A stretch of DNA of 64,000 nucleotides from Arachis hypogaea. Taxonomy: Eukaryota; Streptophyta; Magnoliopsida; Fabales; Fabaceae. Positions within the stretch are counted from its first letter, which is position 1. Every line of letters begins with the position of its first letter. The DNA is taken from NCBI RefSeq assembly GCF_003086295.3, contig NC_092052.1, positions 74,207,559-74,271,558 of the forward strand, written 5' to 3'. The notes beneath the pieces are model-generated. The model made no database searches. It was not told where the DNA came from and saw only the letters and a list, made by a program, of their open reading frames with translations. The translations under genes and the position numbers were made by a program. Shown here one piece after another: positions 34,409 to 46,179 of this stretch.

Positions 34409-34833
34409 CTTGGTTTGGTAAAATTTTTTAAAAAAGTGTTTGTACTTTTTAAAAGTTCAAGTTTTTTATTCTGTATTTAGTAAATAAAAAAGATTATATG
34501 CTTGTACTTGCAGCTTGTAAAAGATTGGGATACTTTTGAAAGCACCTAAGATAGAGCTTTTTAAAGTTGGCTTGTGCTTTTCAAAATTTAAAAGTCTAAT
34601 ATAACTTCATATATTAACTAATTTTTAAATTTAATACTTACATTTATGTTTATTATAGTATTTTTAAAATTTAAAAGTTATTTTACCAAACACAATTGAT
34701 GTTGTATGTGTTTATTAAAAGCTATTTTTTATTTGATTTACCAAACATAATTGTTACAACTTTTAAAAATGCATCTTTTAAAAGTTAACTTTTATAAGCT
34801 ACTTTTGAAAAGTAAAAGTTTTACCAAACTAAG
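34409..34833. mobile_element. Second MITE-like element
   Basis: 425 bp with ends CTTGGTTTGGTAAAATTTTT and, reversed, CTTAGTTTGGTAAAACTTTT. The interior has repeated AAAAGTT and TTACCAAACA motifs. Non-coding; the family is uncertain, possibly hAT-derived, and no clear target duplication was found. Confidence 0.65.
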
Positions 34834-35699
34834 TTTGAGAGTTTAGATATCAAAGTTAATTTCTTTTTCTTTTCTTGAAAAACTTATAATGAGTATTGGG
34901 GAAGGAGATTTTATATTTTTGGTATTAAAAAAAGATAATTTTAATTAGATTTTTAGTTTTTATGATCAAGAAGTCTTTTAATATGTTTAATGTGTTAAAA
35001 AGTCCATTTTCAACCCAAATCCAAGAAATGTTAAAGTTTTGAAATTGAAAATGATAGAACAAGTACAAAAAGTGGAAATTGAACACAACAATCCTAATTG
35101 AAAGTGAGACAACTACTCAATTAAATTAAGTTTATCTTTTGATATAAGTACTACTAATATTTTTATAAATTATTTAGTGTAAATTAACTAGTACTATTGA
35201 GTTTTGAGCTTTCCTTTTATGTCAGGAGAAAATTTAAATATTAGGATCTAAGTTTATGGTTACTTTTAGATAAAAGTAAAATGGCTGTGATGACTAAAAA
35301 TTGTGTAAAAAAAGTCTAATTAAAGAGAACATATAAATACTTGAGAGAAGAAAAGAAAAAAAAAGTTATTTTTGCACAAATACAAAGTTATTATTATGAA
35401 TTAGCCGCTACAACTTTGTTAACCAATGGATTGAGTTTAAATTCAAATGGTGTGTTTTAGACATTTGTTTCTTCACTTTGAACTTTTAAATTTTTGAATT
35501 AGAGGTTTGTGATTGAAGTTATAGGCCAATCAACAGCAACTCTATTTTTGTACTATTTTTATCTTTTTGGTTATTATTTATAAGCATTGATGGTTGAATT
35601 GATTGGCTTGTTGTATATATGATTATGCAATGATTTGTGACTCTCTTGTACCTTATTTTAATTGTAGTAAAACTATCTCAAAAAAAAAAATATTTTCAA
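34834..35699. other. AT-rich spacer
   Basis: Nothing recognised in this stretch. It ends at the abrupt start of integrase homology near 35700. Confidence 0.5.
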
Positions 35700-36408
35700 T
35701 AGGTTTGGTGTGCTAAAGAGCTTGATAAGTGATGGGGGCGAGTAGTCATTTTTGCAACAAGCATTTGAATACCCTTCTCCAAAAGTATGGAGTGACTCAC
35801 GAAATTGCAACACCATACCACCCACAAACTAGTGGTCAGGCTGAAATATCAAATAGAGAGCTTAAGAGGATATAAGAGAAGACGATTGGAGCTACTAGGA
35901 AAGACTGGACGAGAAAGCTAAATGATGCATTATAGACTTACAGAATAGAATTTCAAGACACTTATTGGAAGGTCTCCATATCAACTGTTGTATGGCAAAG
36001 CATGTCACCTTTCTCTAGAGCTAGAGAACAAAGCCTTTTGGGCTACCAAATTCTTCAATTTCGATGTTCAAGCAGCAGGGAAAATGAAGCTATTGCAGCT
36101 TAATAAACTGGAAGAATTTAGACTAGAAGCCTATGACAATGCTAGACTATACAAGAAAAGGACTAAGAGGTGGCATGACAAAAGGATTGCAGATAGAGTT
36201 TTTGAACCAGGGTAAAAGGTTCTTTTGTTCAATTCAAGGTTGAAGATATTCCCTGCAAAGCTAAAATTAAAATGGTTTGGTCCTTACTTGGTGATAAAAG
36301 CCTCTCCACATGGGTATGTTGAGCTCTTAGATGAAGTTTCTAAGGAAACCTTCATAGTAAATGGTCATAGGTTAAAGCATTACTTGGGAGGAGAGTGGGA
36401 TAAGCAGC
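35700..36408 (+). pseudogene. Integrase remnant of element D
   Basis: Homology starts abruptly at [13 protein letters not shown] (second catalytic Asp), then [20 protein letters not shown] in a shifted frame and [10 protein letters not shown] with the catalytic Glu. [50 protein letters not shown] and GHRLKHYLGGEWDKQL follow. At least two frameshifts and stops (about 35740, 35870 and 36213) break it. It is closely parallel to E (3900-5060). LTR C starts immediately after, at 36409, so C is inserted in the end of the D pol gene. Confidence 0.85.
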
Positions 36409-38100
36409 TGATAAACTCCGATTTTGTGGTTTATCTTGTGCTTAATTTGGGGGATTTTATCACCTTTTCTCACATTTATTCAATGAAATAGCATGGTTTT
36501 GCAATTCTCCTTTGATTTGTGCTTAAATGTGAAAACATGCTTTTTAGGCCTTAAATTAGCTAAACTCAATTCACTTTAATTTCATTCGATGCCTTGATAT
36601 ATTTGTTGAGTGATTTCAGGTTCATAAGGTAAGTATTGGATGGAAGAAGTGATGAGAAAAGCATGCAAAGTGGGAGAACTCGTGAAGAAATGAGGGACCG
36701 TAAAGCTGTCAAGTCTGACCTCTTCGCACTCAATTGATCATAACTTGAGCTACAGAGGTCCAAATGAAGCGGTTCTAGTTGCGTTGAAAAGCTAACATCC
36801 GGGGCTTCGAAATGATATAAAATTCACCATATGTTGCTTCACTTTTAGGGGCGCGCACGTGCCATGTACGCGTGCGCGCCGATGCTGCTCGTGGCCCACT
36901 AAAGATGAAATCGTTGAGGGCGATTTCTGAAGCACTTTGGGCCCAACCCAACTCATTTCTGATGCTATTTCATACAGAATTCAAGCTTGGGTAAGAGAGG
37001 AGCAATTGTTTGTAGCATTAGCATCATGTAGGTTAGTTTCTAGAGAGAGAAGCTCCCTCTTCTCTCTAGAATTAGGTTAGGTTAATCCATCTTAGATCTA
37101 GGCTTAATTCCATGTTCTCATCTTATTTCCTTTACAATTTCTTGTTCTACTACTCTATTCTTCTTAGTTCTCTTGTTAATTTTACTTTTATGTCTCTTTT
37201 ATGTTTATGAATGCTCATGTTGAATTTGTTTACATTTAATGAAATTTAATGTTTGATGTTCTTTTATTGATGATTTGAGTTGTTGATTTACTTCTCTTGC
37301 AACTGGTAGTTGGTAGATTTACTATTTCTTGTCATTTATTATGCTTTCTTTTTATGCCTTCCAAGTGTTTGACAAAATTCTTGGTTGGATGTTAGAGTAG
37401 ATTTTGAGCATTCTTGGCTTGGAAAGAGTAATTAGGCAATCTTGAGTCATGAATACCCAATTTACATTGGTGATCTAGAGTTGTTAGTTAATATCATTTT
37501 TAATGACACTAATCTTTTGCTAATTCAATTAGTGAGTTGATTAGGACTTTTGGATTGAGATTAGCTAGTCTTATTTGACTTTCTCTCATGGAAGATAATG
37601 TGATACCTTCTTCCGATATTGGAGATGACGAAATGAGATAGATTCTTGTTATTATTATGATATGATTGATTAGTCTTGTTTGACATTCTCCCTATGTGAA
37701 GATAACATGATACCTTCTTCCATTTGTAGGAGTTGACTAAATAAGATGAATTAATCATTGTATGACTAGGATAGAAAGCCTATGATCTCAAACCTTGCCA
37801 TGAATGTCTCTCTTTATTACTTGCCTTCTTTAAATATTTGCTCTCTTTACTTTTCTTGCCATTTATTTTCTTGCAAAAATACAAAACCAAACCCCTTACC
37901 CCCTTTCATAGCCAATAATCATTCACTTCATTGCAATTCCTTGTGAGACGACCCAGAATTTAAATACTTCGGTTAAATTTTCATTGGGGTTTGTACATGT
38001 GACAAAATCAAATTTAATTTAATTTGAGGATTATCTATTTGTTTGGACTATACTAACAACGGAATTATTTTGTGGAATTCTGAACCAGTATAAATCCACA
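36409..38100 (+). repeat. 5' LTR of element C
   Basis: Begins TGATAAACTCCGATTTTGTG at 36409 and ends ...TATAAATCCACA at 38100, about 1.69 kb. The 3' copy at 62964-63425 matches its first 460 bp. The conserved LTR core block lies at about 36690-36830 and the CG-rich palindrome (GCGCGCACGTGCCATGTACG) at 36850-36885. Confidence 0.9.
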
Positions 38101-38111
38101 TATAAAATTAA

Positions 38112-38129
38112 TGGCGCCGTTGCCGGGGA
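38112..38129 (+). other. Primer-binding site of element C
   Basis: TGGCGCCGTTGCCGGGGA, an exact tRNA-Asp 3'-end complement, 11 bases after the LTR. Confidence 0.92.
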
Positions 38130-38275
38130 GTTACAATGGTGTTATGTTATTGGCTATTGTATATACGTTAATATGCTTCTTTGCTAGTTTTTGCTTGTTT
38201 TAGGAGTTAGTTTTTATTAGTTCTTACTAGTTTTGTTTTTATTTCTCTTGTTATTATAAATCTCACCACTTTGGC

Positions 38276-39317
38276 TATGAGTTTGGTTCAAATTATGTTG
38301 TAGGAAATAGGAGCTACAATAAGGATGTGCATCAAGGATGGAACAATCAAAGGTGGAAGGAGCCTCAAAGGATTGATCACCCTTCTTAGCAACAACCTCC
38401 TCTGGATTCTTATGGGTATATTTCCAATCCTAATGCATATCAATCTAATGGATGTGGTGACCCTTATTGTGATTGTCAATAACCACCACCACATGCCTAT
38501 GAACCATCCCCTCAACATGACTTTGAACCACCTTACTCACAAGTCCCCTACCACCAAGCACCTCATTATGACCCTAATCCTTATCCACCATACCAACCAC
38601 CTTATGAACCATATGAACCACACATGAAACCACCACCATTCCAACACAATTACTCTCAAGAACCACCTCAATATACACCACCTCAAAAGGAGTTTAAGGA
38701 GCTAGAAGCCAAGATAGCTATCCTAGCGGAAGCCGTTAGCAATATGGTCTCCTCCCGCCTAAGCCTATGCAATCAAGGAATTCCCATTGTTGAATGTGGA
38801 GTAGCAATCAAGGAGCATAGTGAGGGAGTGAGTTTAGAGCTTCAAGGTGAAGAAGAGGAGTTGAAGCAAGAATTGTCACAAGGGGAAGAAGTTGAGATAA
38901 ATGAGCCGGAAGAAGTGGTTGGAAACATATGAGATGTTAGAAGTCCATGGGAATGTAGAATTAGAGAGTCCTCTTCCAAGATGCTTGATGTTGATGTTGA
39001 GGAGGGTGTACAACCTCCAAAGCATATCATGATTGAAGACTTTGAAGAGGTTGATCAAAAAATGGATTCAATCATTGAGGAGTTCCTATCTACAATTGAA
39101 TCCTCTCCCATTAGGCTTGAAATTGAGATCAAAGAAGAAGATGCACAACCTCCCATGCCCTTGGTAAGCAATGAAGAAGAGATTGAATTGGAAGCGAGCT
39201 ACCAAGAAGAAGAGGTTGAAATTGAAGAAGCTTGTGAAGAGGTGGAGATAGTCAAAGAAGAGCACAAGGGAGTGGAACTTGCAAGATCATTGGAACCACC
39301 CCTTCCTAAGTCACCAT
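38276..39317 (+). pseudogene. Pro/Tyr-rich ORF of element C, 5' part
   Basis: Same ORF as in element F: YEFGSNYVVGNRSYNKD, WNNQRWKEPQ, a Pro/Tyr repeat (PPYQPPYEPYEPHMKPPP), a helical segment (LEAKIAILAEAVSNMVSS), then a long acidic region ending LARSLEPPLPKSP. Stops lie at about 38387, 38477 and 38930. Element A is inserted at 39318, and the frame resumes at 61103 as SYTTFKWVKFLSLSF when A and one target copy are removed. This confirms the nesting. No enzymatic motif was seen. Confidence 0.75.
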
Positions 39318-40974
39318 TGATGAGCGGATAATTTATACGCTTTTTGGCATTGTTTTTACATAGTTTTCAGTATGATTTGATTAGTTTTTAGTATATTTTT
39401 ATTAGTTTTCAAATAAAAATAACATTTCTGGACTTTACTATGAGTTTGTATATATTTCTATGATTTCAGGTATTTTCTTGCTGAAATTGAGGGACTTGAG
39501 CAAAAACCAGATTCAGAGGTTGAAGAAGGACTGCAGATGCTGTTGGATTCTGACCTCCCTGCACTCAAAGTGGATTTTCTGAAGCTACAGGAGTCCAAAT
39601 GGCACGCTCTCAATTGCGTTGGAAAGTAGACATCCAGGGCTTTCCAGCAATATATAATAGTCTATAATTTGTCCGAGTTTAGATGACGCAAACTGGCGTT
39701 CAACGCCAGCTCTCTACCCTATTCTGGAGTCAAACGCCAGAAACAGGTTGCAAAGCAGAGTTAAACGCCAGAAACAGGTTACAAACTGGCATTTAACTCC
39801 AAGGAAGACCTCTACACGTGAAAGATGCTCAACTCAAGCACACACCAAGTGGGCCCCGGAAGTGGATTTCTACATCATTTACTCAATTCTGTAACCCTAG
39901 TAACTAGTTTCAGTATAAATATGACTTTTTACTATTGTATTTACATCTTTTGGAAATCTTTGGATTATCTTTTGATCCTTTGATCATGTTTTGGGGGCTG
40001 GCCATTCGGCCATGCCTGGACCTTGTTCTTATTTATTTTCAACGGTAGAGTTTCTACACACCATAGATTAAGGTGTGGAGCTCTGCTGTTCCTTATGAAT
40101 TAATGCAAAGTACTACTGTTTTTCTATTCAATTCAAGCCTATTTCTTCTCTAAGATATCCATTCGCACACAAGAACATGATGAATGTGATGATTATGTGA
40201 CGCTCATCATCATTCTCACTTATGAACATGTGCCTGAAAAACACTTCCGTTCTACATGCAAACAAGCTTGAATGCGTATCTCTTAGCCTTCTGAACGTGA
40301 GATCAGAGTATTTGTGGTATAGGCTAGAATTATTGGCGGCCATTCTTGAGATCCGGAAAGTCTAAACCTTGTTTGTTGTATTCCGAGTAGGATCTGGGAA
40401 GGGATGGCTGTGACGAGCTTCAAACTCACGAGTGCTTAGTGACAGACGCAAAAGGATTACTGAATCCTATTCCAGTATGATCGAGAACTGACAGATGAAT
40501 AGCCGTGCGGTGACAGCACATCTTGGACCATTTTCACTGAGAGGATGGGAAGTAGCCATTGACAACGGTGATGCCCTACACAAAGCTTTCCATGGAAAGG
40601 AGTATGAAGGATTGGATGAAGACAGCAGGAAAGCAGAGGTTCAGGGGGAACGAAAGCATCTCTATACGCTTATCTGAAATTCTCACCAATGAATTACATA
40701 AGTATCTCTATCTTTATTTTACGTTTTATTTGTCTTTTAATTATTAAAACTCTATAACCATTTGAATCCGCCTGACTGAGATTTACAAGGTGACCATAGC
40801 TTACTTCAAGCTGGCAATCTCCGTGGGATCGACCCTTACTCACGTAAGGTTTATTACTTAGACGACCCAGTGCACTTGCTGATTAATTGTGTGAAGTTGT
40901 GACAAAGTGTGTGAATTACATTCCGAGCACCAAGTTTTTGGCGCCGTTGTTAAGGATCACAATTTCGTGCACCA
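39318..40974 (+). repeat. 5' LTR of element A
   Basis: Starts TGATGAGCGGATAATTTATA and ends TTTCGTGCACCA. The conserved core block is at about 39525-39670 and GCGTTCAACGCCAG-type motifs at 39690-39800. Near its end (40927-40957) it contains GAGCACCAAGTTTTTGGCGC and a decayed primer site, an apparent fossil LTR/PBS junction inside the LTR. Confidence 0.93.
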
Positions 40975-40980
40975 AGTTTT

Positions 40981-40998
40981 TGGCGCCGTTACCGGGGA
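40981..40998 (+). other. Primer-binding site of element A
   Basis: TGGCGCCGTTACCGGGGA, one mismatch from the tRNA-Asp complement, 6 bases after the LTR end. Confidence 0.9.
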
Positions 40999-42925
40999 TT
41001 GTTCGAGTTTGGACAACTGACGGTTCATCTTGTTGCTCAGATTAGGTAATTTTATTTTAATTTTAAGTTTTTGTTTTTATTCTTTTTATTTTCAAAAAAA
41101 TTTTCAAAAAAAAATTTTAATAAATTATTTCAAAAAAAAAATTTATTCTATGGCTTCAGAATTTTTAAAAATGAATTCTAGAGTTTCACGAGATATGTTG
41201 AAGGCTGGCTGGCTGTAAAGCCATGTCTAATTCTTTTGGACCGAGACTTCCACTCATCAGCACAGAAGCAAGTTGAATGAAGTATCAGCTGTTGTATGTC
41301 TGATTTGTATCTGCTAAAGCTTGGCTGGCCATTGGCTATGTCTAGTGTTTTGGACCGGAGCTTTCACTGAAAGCTTGGCTGGCTAGTAAGCCATGTCTAA
41401 TTCCTGGACCGGAGTTTTAGACTAACATTGCAAGATTCATGGAATTCCTATTAAAAATTTTGAAATCCTTATTTTTCTTTTTTTCAATTAATTTTCGAAA
41501 AAATACCAAAAAATTTTTATAAAATCATAAAACCAAAAATAATTTGATGTTTCATGCTTGAATCTAGTGTCAAGTCATAAGTTTGGTGTCAATTGCATGT
41601 TTATCTCTTTCTTGCATTTTTCGAAAATTCATGCATTGCATTCTTCATGATCTTCAAGTTGTTCTTGATGAATCCTCTTGTTTGATCTTCATATTTTCTT
41701 GTTGTATGTTGCATCTTGTTTTTCATATGCACTCTTGCTTTCATAATGTCTAAAAATTAAAAATTTCTAAGTTTGGTGTCTTGCATGTTTTTCTTTTCTT
41801 AAAAATTTTTAAAAATAAGTTCTTGGTGTTCATCTTGACATTCAAAATGTTCTTGGTGTTCATCTTGACACTCATAGTGTTTTTGCATGCATCTTTTATT
41901 TTAATCCAAAATTTTTATGTTTTGCATCAATTTTATGTTTTTCTCTCTCATCATTAAAATTCAAAAATAAAAAAATATCTTTCCTTTTTTCTCTCATAAA
42001 CTTTCGAAAATTTGAGTTGACTTTTTCAAAAAAGTTTTTAAAATTTAATTGTTTCCTATGAGTCAAATCAAATTTTCAATTTAAAAATTCTATCTTTTTC
42101 AAATCTTTTTCAAAAATCAAATCTTCTTCATTTTTCTTTTATGATTTTCAAAAATTTCAAATTGATTTTCAAAAATCTTCTTCTTATCTTGTTCATAATT
42201 TCAAAATCTTTATTAATAATTAATGTGATTGATTCAAAAGTTTTTAAGTTTGTTGCTTGTCTATTAAGAAAGGTTCAATCTTTAAATTTTAAAATCATAT
42301 CTTCAAGTTTCTTGTTAGTCAAGTAATCAACTTTGATTTCAAAAATCAAATCTTTTTATTTTCCTTTTCAAATCTTTTTCAAAATGATTTTCAATCATAT
42401 CTTTTCAATCACATCTTTTTCAAAATCAATTTCAAAATCTTTTCTAACTTCTTATCTTTTCAAAATTGATTTTCAAATCTTTTTTTTTCAATTAATCTTA
42501 TCTTGTTTGATTCTTATCTTTTTCAAAACTACCTAACTAATTCTCTCCCTAATTTTCGAAAATCACCTTCCTCTTTTTCAAAATTCCTTTTTAATTAACT
42601 ATTTGTTTTAAATGTTAATTTGATTTAATTTTATTTTTCTTTCTTAATTTTCGAATTTTAACTTTAATTTTTAAATTAAAAACAAAAATATTTTTCTTTT
42701 CTTTTCAATTATTTTCTAATTCTTCCCTCTCTCATCTCCTTCTAATTATTTATTCATCTACTAACACTTCTCTTCCACCCAAGAATTCGAACCCACTCTT
42801 CCCCTCTGTGTTTGGATTCTTATCTTTTCCTTCCTGCATTTTTCTCTCCTTATACTTACATAGGGAATCTCTATACTGTGACATAGAGGATTCCATATTT
42901 TCTTTTGTGTTCTCTACTTTTTCAT
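40999..42925 (+). promoter_or_regulatory. U-rich leader of element A with repeated GGCTGGC/GGACCGGAG units
   Basis: About 1.9 kb between primer site and gag with no credible gene and strong T bias (repeated TTTTTCAAAATC-like strings). Three related units at 41201-41246, 41318-41372 and 41374-41420 contain GGCTGGCTGTAAAGCCATGT-type hairpins followed by TGGACCGGAG. B has three equivalent units. TAAGTTTGGTGT occurs at about 41578 and 41768. By position it could hold packaging or dimerisation signals; that is inference. Confidence 0.6.
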
Positions 42926-45028
42926 ATGAGCAGGAATAAGGATAAGAACATTCTTGTTGAAGCTGATCCTGAACTTGAAAGGACTCTGAAGAGGAAGCTA
43001 AGGGAAGCTAAAGCACAACTCTCTGGAGAAAATCTGACAGAAATTTTCGAAAAAGAAGGAGACATGGCCGAAAATAATAACAATGCAAGAAAGATGCTTG
43101 GTGACTTTACTGCACCAAATTCCAATTTATATGGAAGAAGCATCTCAATCTCTGCCATTGGAGCAAACAATTTTGAGCTAAAGCCTCAATTAGTTTCTCT
43201 GATGCAACATAACTGCAAGTTTCATGGACTTCCATCAGAAGATCCTTTTCAGTTCTTAACTGAATTCTTGCAGATCTGTGATACTGTTAAGACCAATGGG
43301 GTTGACTCCGAGGTCTACAGGCTTATGCTTTTCCCGTTTGCTGTAAGAGACAGAGATAGAATATGGTTGGACTCTCAACCTAAGGATAGCCTAAACTCTT
43401 GGGATAAGTTGGTCACGGCTTTCTTAGCCAAGTTCTTTCCTCCTCAAAAGCTTAGCAAGCTTAGAGTGGATGTTCAAACCTTCAAACAGAAAGAAGGTGA
43501 ATCCCTCTATGAAGCTTGGGAGAGATATAAGCAACTGACCAAAAAGTGTCCTTCTAACATGCTTTCAGAATGGACCATCCTGGATATATTCTATGATGGT
43601 CTGTCTGAATTATCAAAGATGTCATTGGACCATTCTGCAGGTGGATCTATTCACCTAAAGAAAACGCCTGCAGAATCTCAGAAACTCATTGACATGGTTG
43701 CAAATAACCAGTTCATGTACACTTCTGAAGGGAATCCTGTGAGTAATGGGACGCCTCAGAGGAAGGGAGTTCTTGAAATTGATACTCTGAATGCCATATT
43801 GGCTCAGAATAAAATAATGACTCAGCAAGTCAATATGATTTCTCAGAGTCTGAATGGATTGCAAGCTACATCCAACAGTACTCAAGAGGCATCTTCTGAA
43901 GAAGAAGCTTACGATCATGAGAACCCTGCAATAGTAGAGGTGAATTACATGGGTGAACCCTATGGAAACACCTATAATCCCTCATGGAGAAATCATCCAA
44001 ATTTCTCATGGAAGGATCAACAAAAGCCTCAACAAGGCTTTAATAATGGTGGAAGAAACAGGTTTAGCAATAGCAAGCCTTTTCCATCATCCACTCAGCA
44101 ACAGACAGAGAATTCTGAGCAGAATCCATCTAGCTTAGCAAATATAATCTCTGATCTACCTAAGGCCACTTTAAGTTTCATGAATGAAACAAGGTCCTCC
44201 ATTAGAAATTTGGAGGCACAAGTGGGCCAGCTGAGTAAAAGAGTCACTGAAACCCCTCCTAGTACTCTCCCAAGCAATACAGAAGAGAATCCAAAAAGAG
44301 AGTGCAAGGCTATTACCTTACTTGGTATGGCCGAACCCAGAGAGGAGGAGAAGGACGTGAATCCTAGTGAGGAAGACCTCCTGGGACGTTCAATGACCAA
44401 TAAGGAGTTTCCCTTTGAGGAACCAAAGAAATCTGAGGCTCATCTAGAGACCATAGAGATTCCATTGAACTTCCTTCTGCCCTTTATAAGCTCTGATGAA
44501 TATTCATCCTCTGAAGAGGATGAAGACATTACTGAAGAGCAAGTTGCTAAGTACCTTGGTGCAATCATGAAGCTGAATGCCAAATTATTTGGTAATAAGA
44601 CTTGGGAAGATGAACCTCCCTTGCTCACCAATGAACTGAATGCATTGGATAGACATAAATTACCTCAAAAGAAACAGGATCCAGATAAATTCCTAATTCC
44701 CTGTAACATAGGCACCATGACCTTTGAGAAAGCTCTGTGTGACCTGGGGTCAGGAATAAACTTAATGCCACTCTTTGTAATGGAGAAACTTGGGATCTTT
44801 GAGGTGCAAGTTGCCAGAATCTCATTAGAGATGGCAGACAACTCAAGAAAACAGGCTTATGGACAAGTAGAGGACGTGTTAGTAAAGGTTGAAGGCCTTT
44901 ACATCCCTGCTAATTTCATAATCCTAGACACTGGGAAGGATGAGGATGAATCCATCATCCTTGGAAGACCCTTCCTAGCCACAGCAAGAGCTGTGATTGA
45001 TGTGGACAGAGGAGAGTTGGTCCTGTAA
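42926..45028 (+). pseudogene. gag-protease of element A, nearly open, one premature stop
   Basis: ATG at 42926 (MSRNKDKNILVEADPELE) is preferred over an upstream in-frame TTG. It has a retrotransposon gag core (FELKPQLVSLMQHNCKFHGL; FPFAVRDRDRIWLDSQPKDS; SWDKLVTAFLAKFFPPQKLS), then a linker with SSIRNLEAQVGQLSKRV, and a retropepsin-like domain at the end (CDLGSGINLMPL, later ILGRPFLATARAVIDVD). No CCHC zinc knuckle is visible. The frame ends at TAA 45026-45028, where B has a Gln codon. Without it the frame would reach about 45235 through three NSKFGVG repeats. Reverse transcriptase is absent downstream. The proteins would act in the cytoplasmic virus-like particle. Related to the gag of B and G. 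Confidence 0.85.
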
Positions 45029-45275
45029 CTAAATGAGGACAAACTTTTGTTTAAAACCCAAGGATCTTCTTCTATAACCATGGAGAGGAAGCATGAAAAG
45101 CTTCACTCACTGCAGAGTCAACCAAAGCCCCCACAGTCAAACTCTAAGTTTGGTGTTGGGAGGCTACAACCAAACTCTAAGTTTGGTGTTGAACCCCAAC
45201 ATTCAAACTCTAAGTTTGGTGTTGGGAGGTTCTAACCATGCTCTGAACATCTGTGAGGCTCCATGAGAGCTCACT

Positions 45276-45324
45276 GTCAAGCTATTGACATTAAAGAAGC
45301 GCTTGTTGGGAGGCAACCCAATGT
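45276..45324 (+). other. Conserved post-gag-pro block in element A
   Basis: GTCAAGCTATTGACATTAAA continues into GAAGCGCTTGTTGGGAGGCA and ACCCAATG. It matches the blocks in E and B. The position is fixed, after the polyprotein stop. Confidence 0.75.
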
Positions 45325-45468
45325 TATTTAATTATATCTATTTTATTTCTATTGTTATTTTATGTTTCTTTAGGTTGATGATCATGTGAAGTCACAAAAA
45401 CTACTGAAAAATCAAAAACAGAATAAAGAACAGCTTTAAAAATAGCTCACCCTGGAGGAAGGACTTAC

Positions 45469-45701
45469 TGGCGTTTAAACGCCAGTAAGAAGCATCAAAC
45501 TGGCGTTTAACGCCAGAAAGAAGCATCAACCTGGCGTTAAACGCCAGAAACAAGCACCAGACTGGCGTTTAACGCCAGAACAGAGCATGGAAGTGGCGTT
45601 AAACGCCAGAAACAGGCTACATTTGGGCGTTTAACGCCAAAAACAAGCAGCAAGCTGGCGTTTAACGCCAGAAATGCATGCTAAGGGCGTTTTACACGCC
45701 T
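45469..45701 (+). repeat. Array of eight TGGCGTTTAACGCCAG palindromes, about 31-bp period
   Basis: Units at about 45469, 45500, 45530, 45560, 45594, 45625, 45656 and 45685. Each has a 14-17 bp perfect or near-perfect palindrome followed by an AAACAAGCA-type spacer. The array lies between gag-pro and ORF2. The spacers are themselves repeated, so this is not a CRISPR array. Confidence 0.92.
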
Positions 45702-46107
45702 AATTGGAGCAGAGATGTTAAGTCCTTGACCCCACAGGATCCCCTCAGGATCTGTGGACCCCACAGGATCCCCACATTTTCTTCTCTCTTCTTCACACCT
45801 TTTCGTAACTCTCTTCCACAAATACCCCTCACCAATCACCTTAATCACTCTTCCCCATCACCTCTTCACCACTCACATCCATCCTCTCTTCCCCAAAAAC
45901 CCCACCTACCTCCAAAATTCAAAATCTTTTCCCTCCCAAACCCAACCCTAATGGCCGAACCCTAAACCTCTCCACACTCCTATATAAACCCCTCATTCCT
46001 TCTTTATTTTCACACAACACAACCCTCTCTTCTTTCCCTTGGCCGAGTACACCTTCTCCCTCCATCTCGTCCATTTTCTTCCTCTTATCCTTCTTTCTTT
46101 CTTCTTT
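45702..46107 (+). other. A pre-ORF2 region
   Basis: Non-coding, C-rich. It has about one and a half copies of a CCCACAGGATCC / GATCTGTGGACC unit at 45730-45775 that is triplicated in B, then C/T-rich sequence with a TATAAA-like CTATATAAACC at 45980. Confidence 0.55.
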
Positions 46108-46142
46108 TGCTCAAGGGCGAGCAAACATTTTAAGTTTGGTGT
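46108..46142 (+). promoter_or_regulatory. Hairpin plus TTAAGTTTGGTGT module before ORF2 of A
   Basis: TTGCTCAAGGGCGAGCAAA forms a hairpin and is followed by TTTTAAGTTTGGTGTGG, 38 bases before the ORF2 start. It is a second copy of the module that precedes the 3' LTR at 59398-59435. Confidence 0.65.
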
Positions 46143-46179
46143 GGTAAAAGCATAGCTTTTTATTTTTCCATAACCATTA

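Noticed and set aside
45469..45701. CRISPR-like regular repeats
   Set aside because: Period and palindromes look similar, but the spacers are also repeats, the context is a plant retrotransposon and no cas genes exist.
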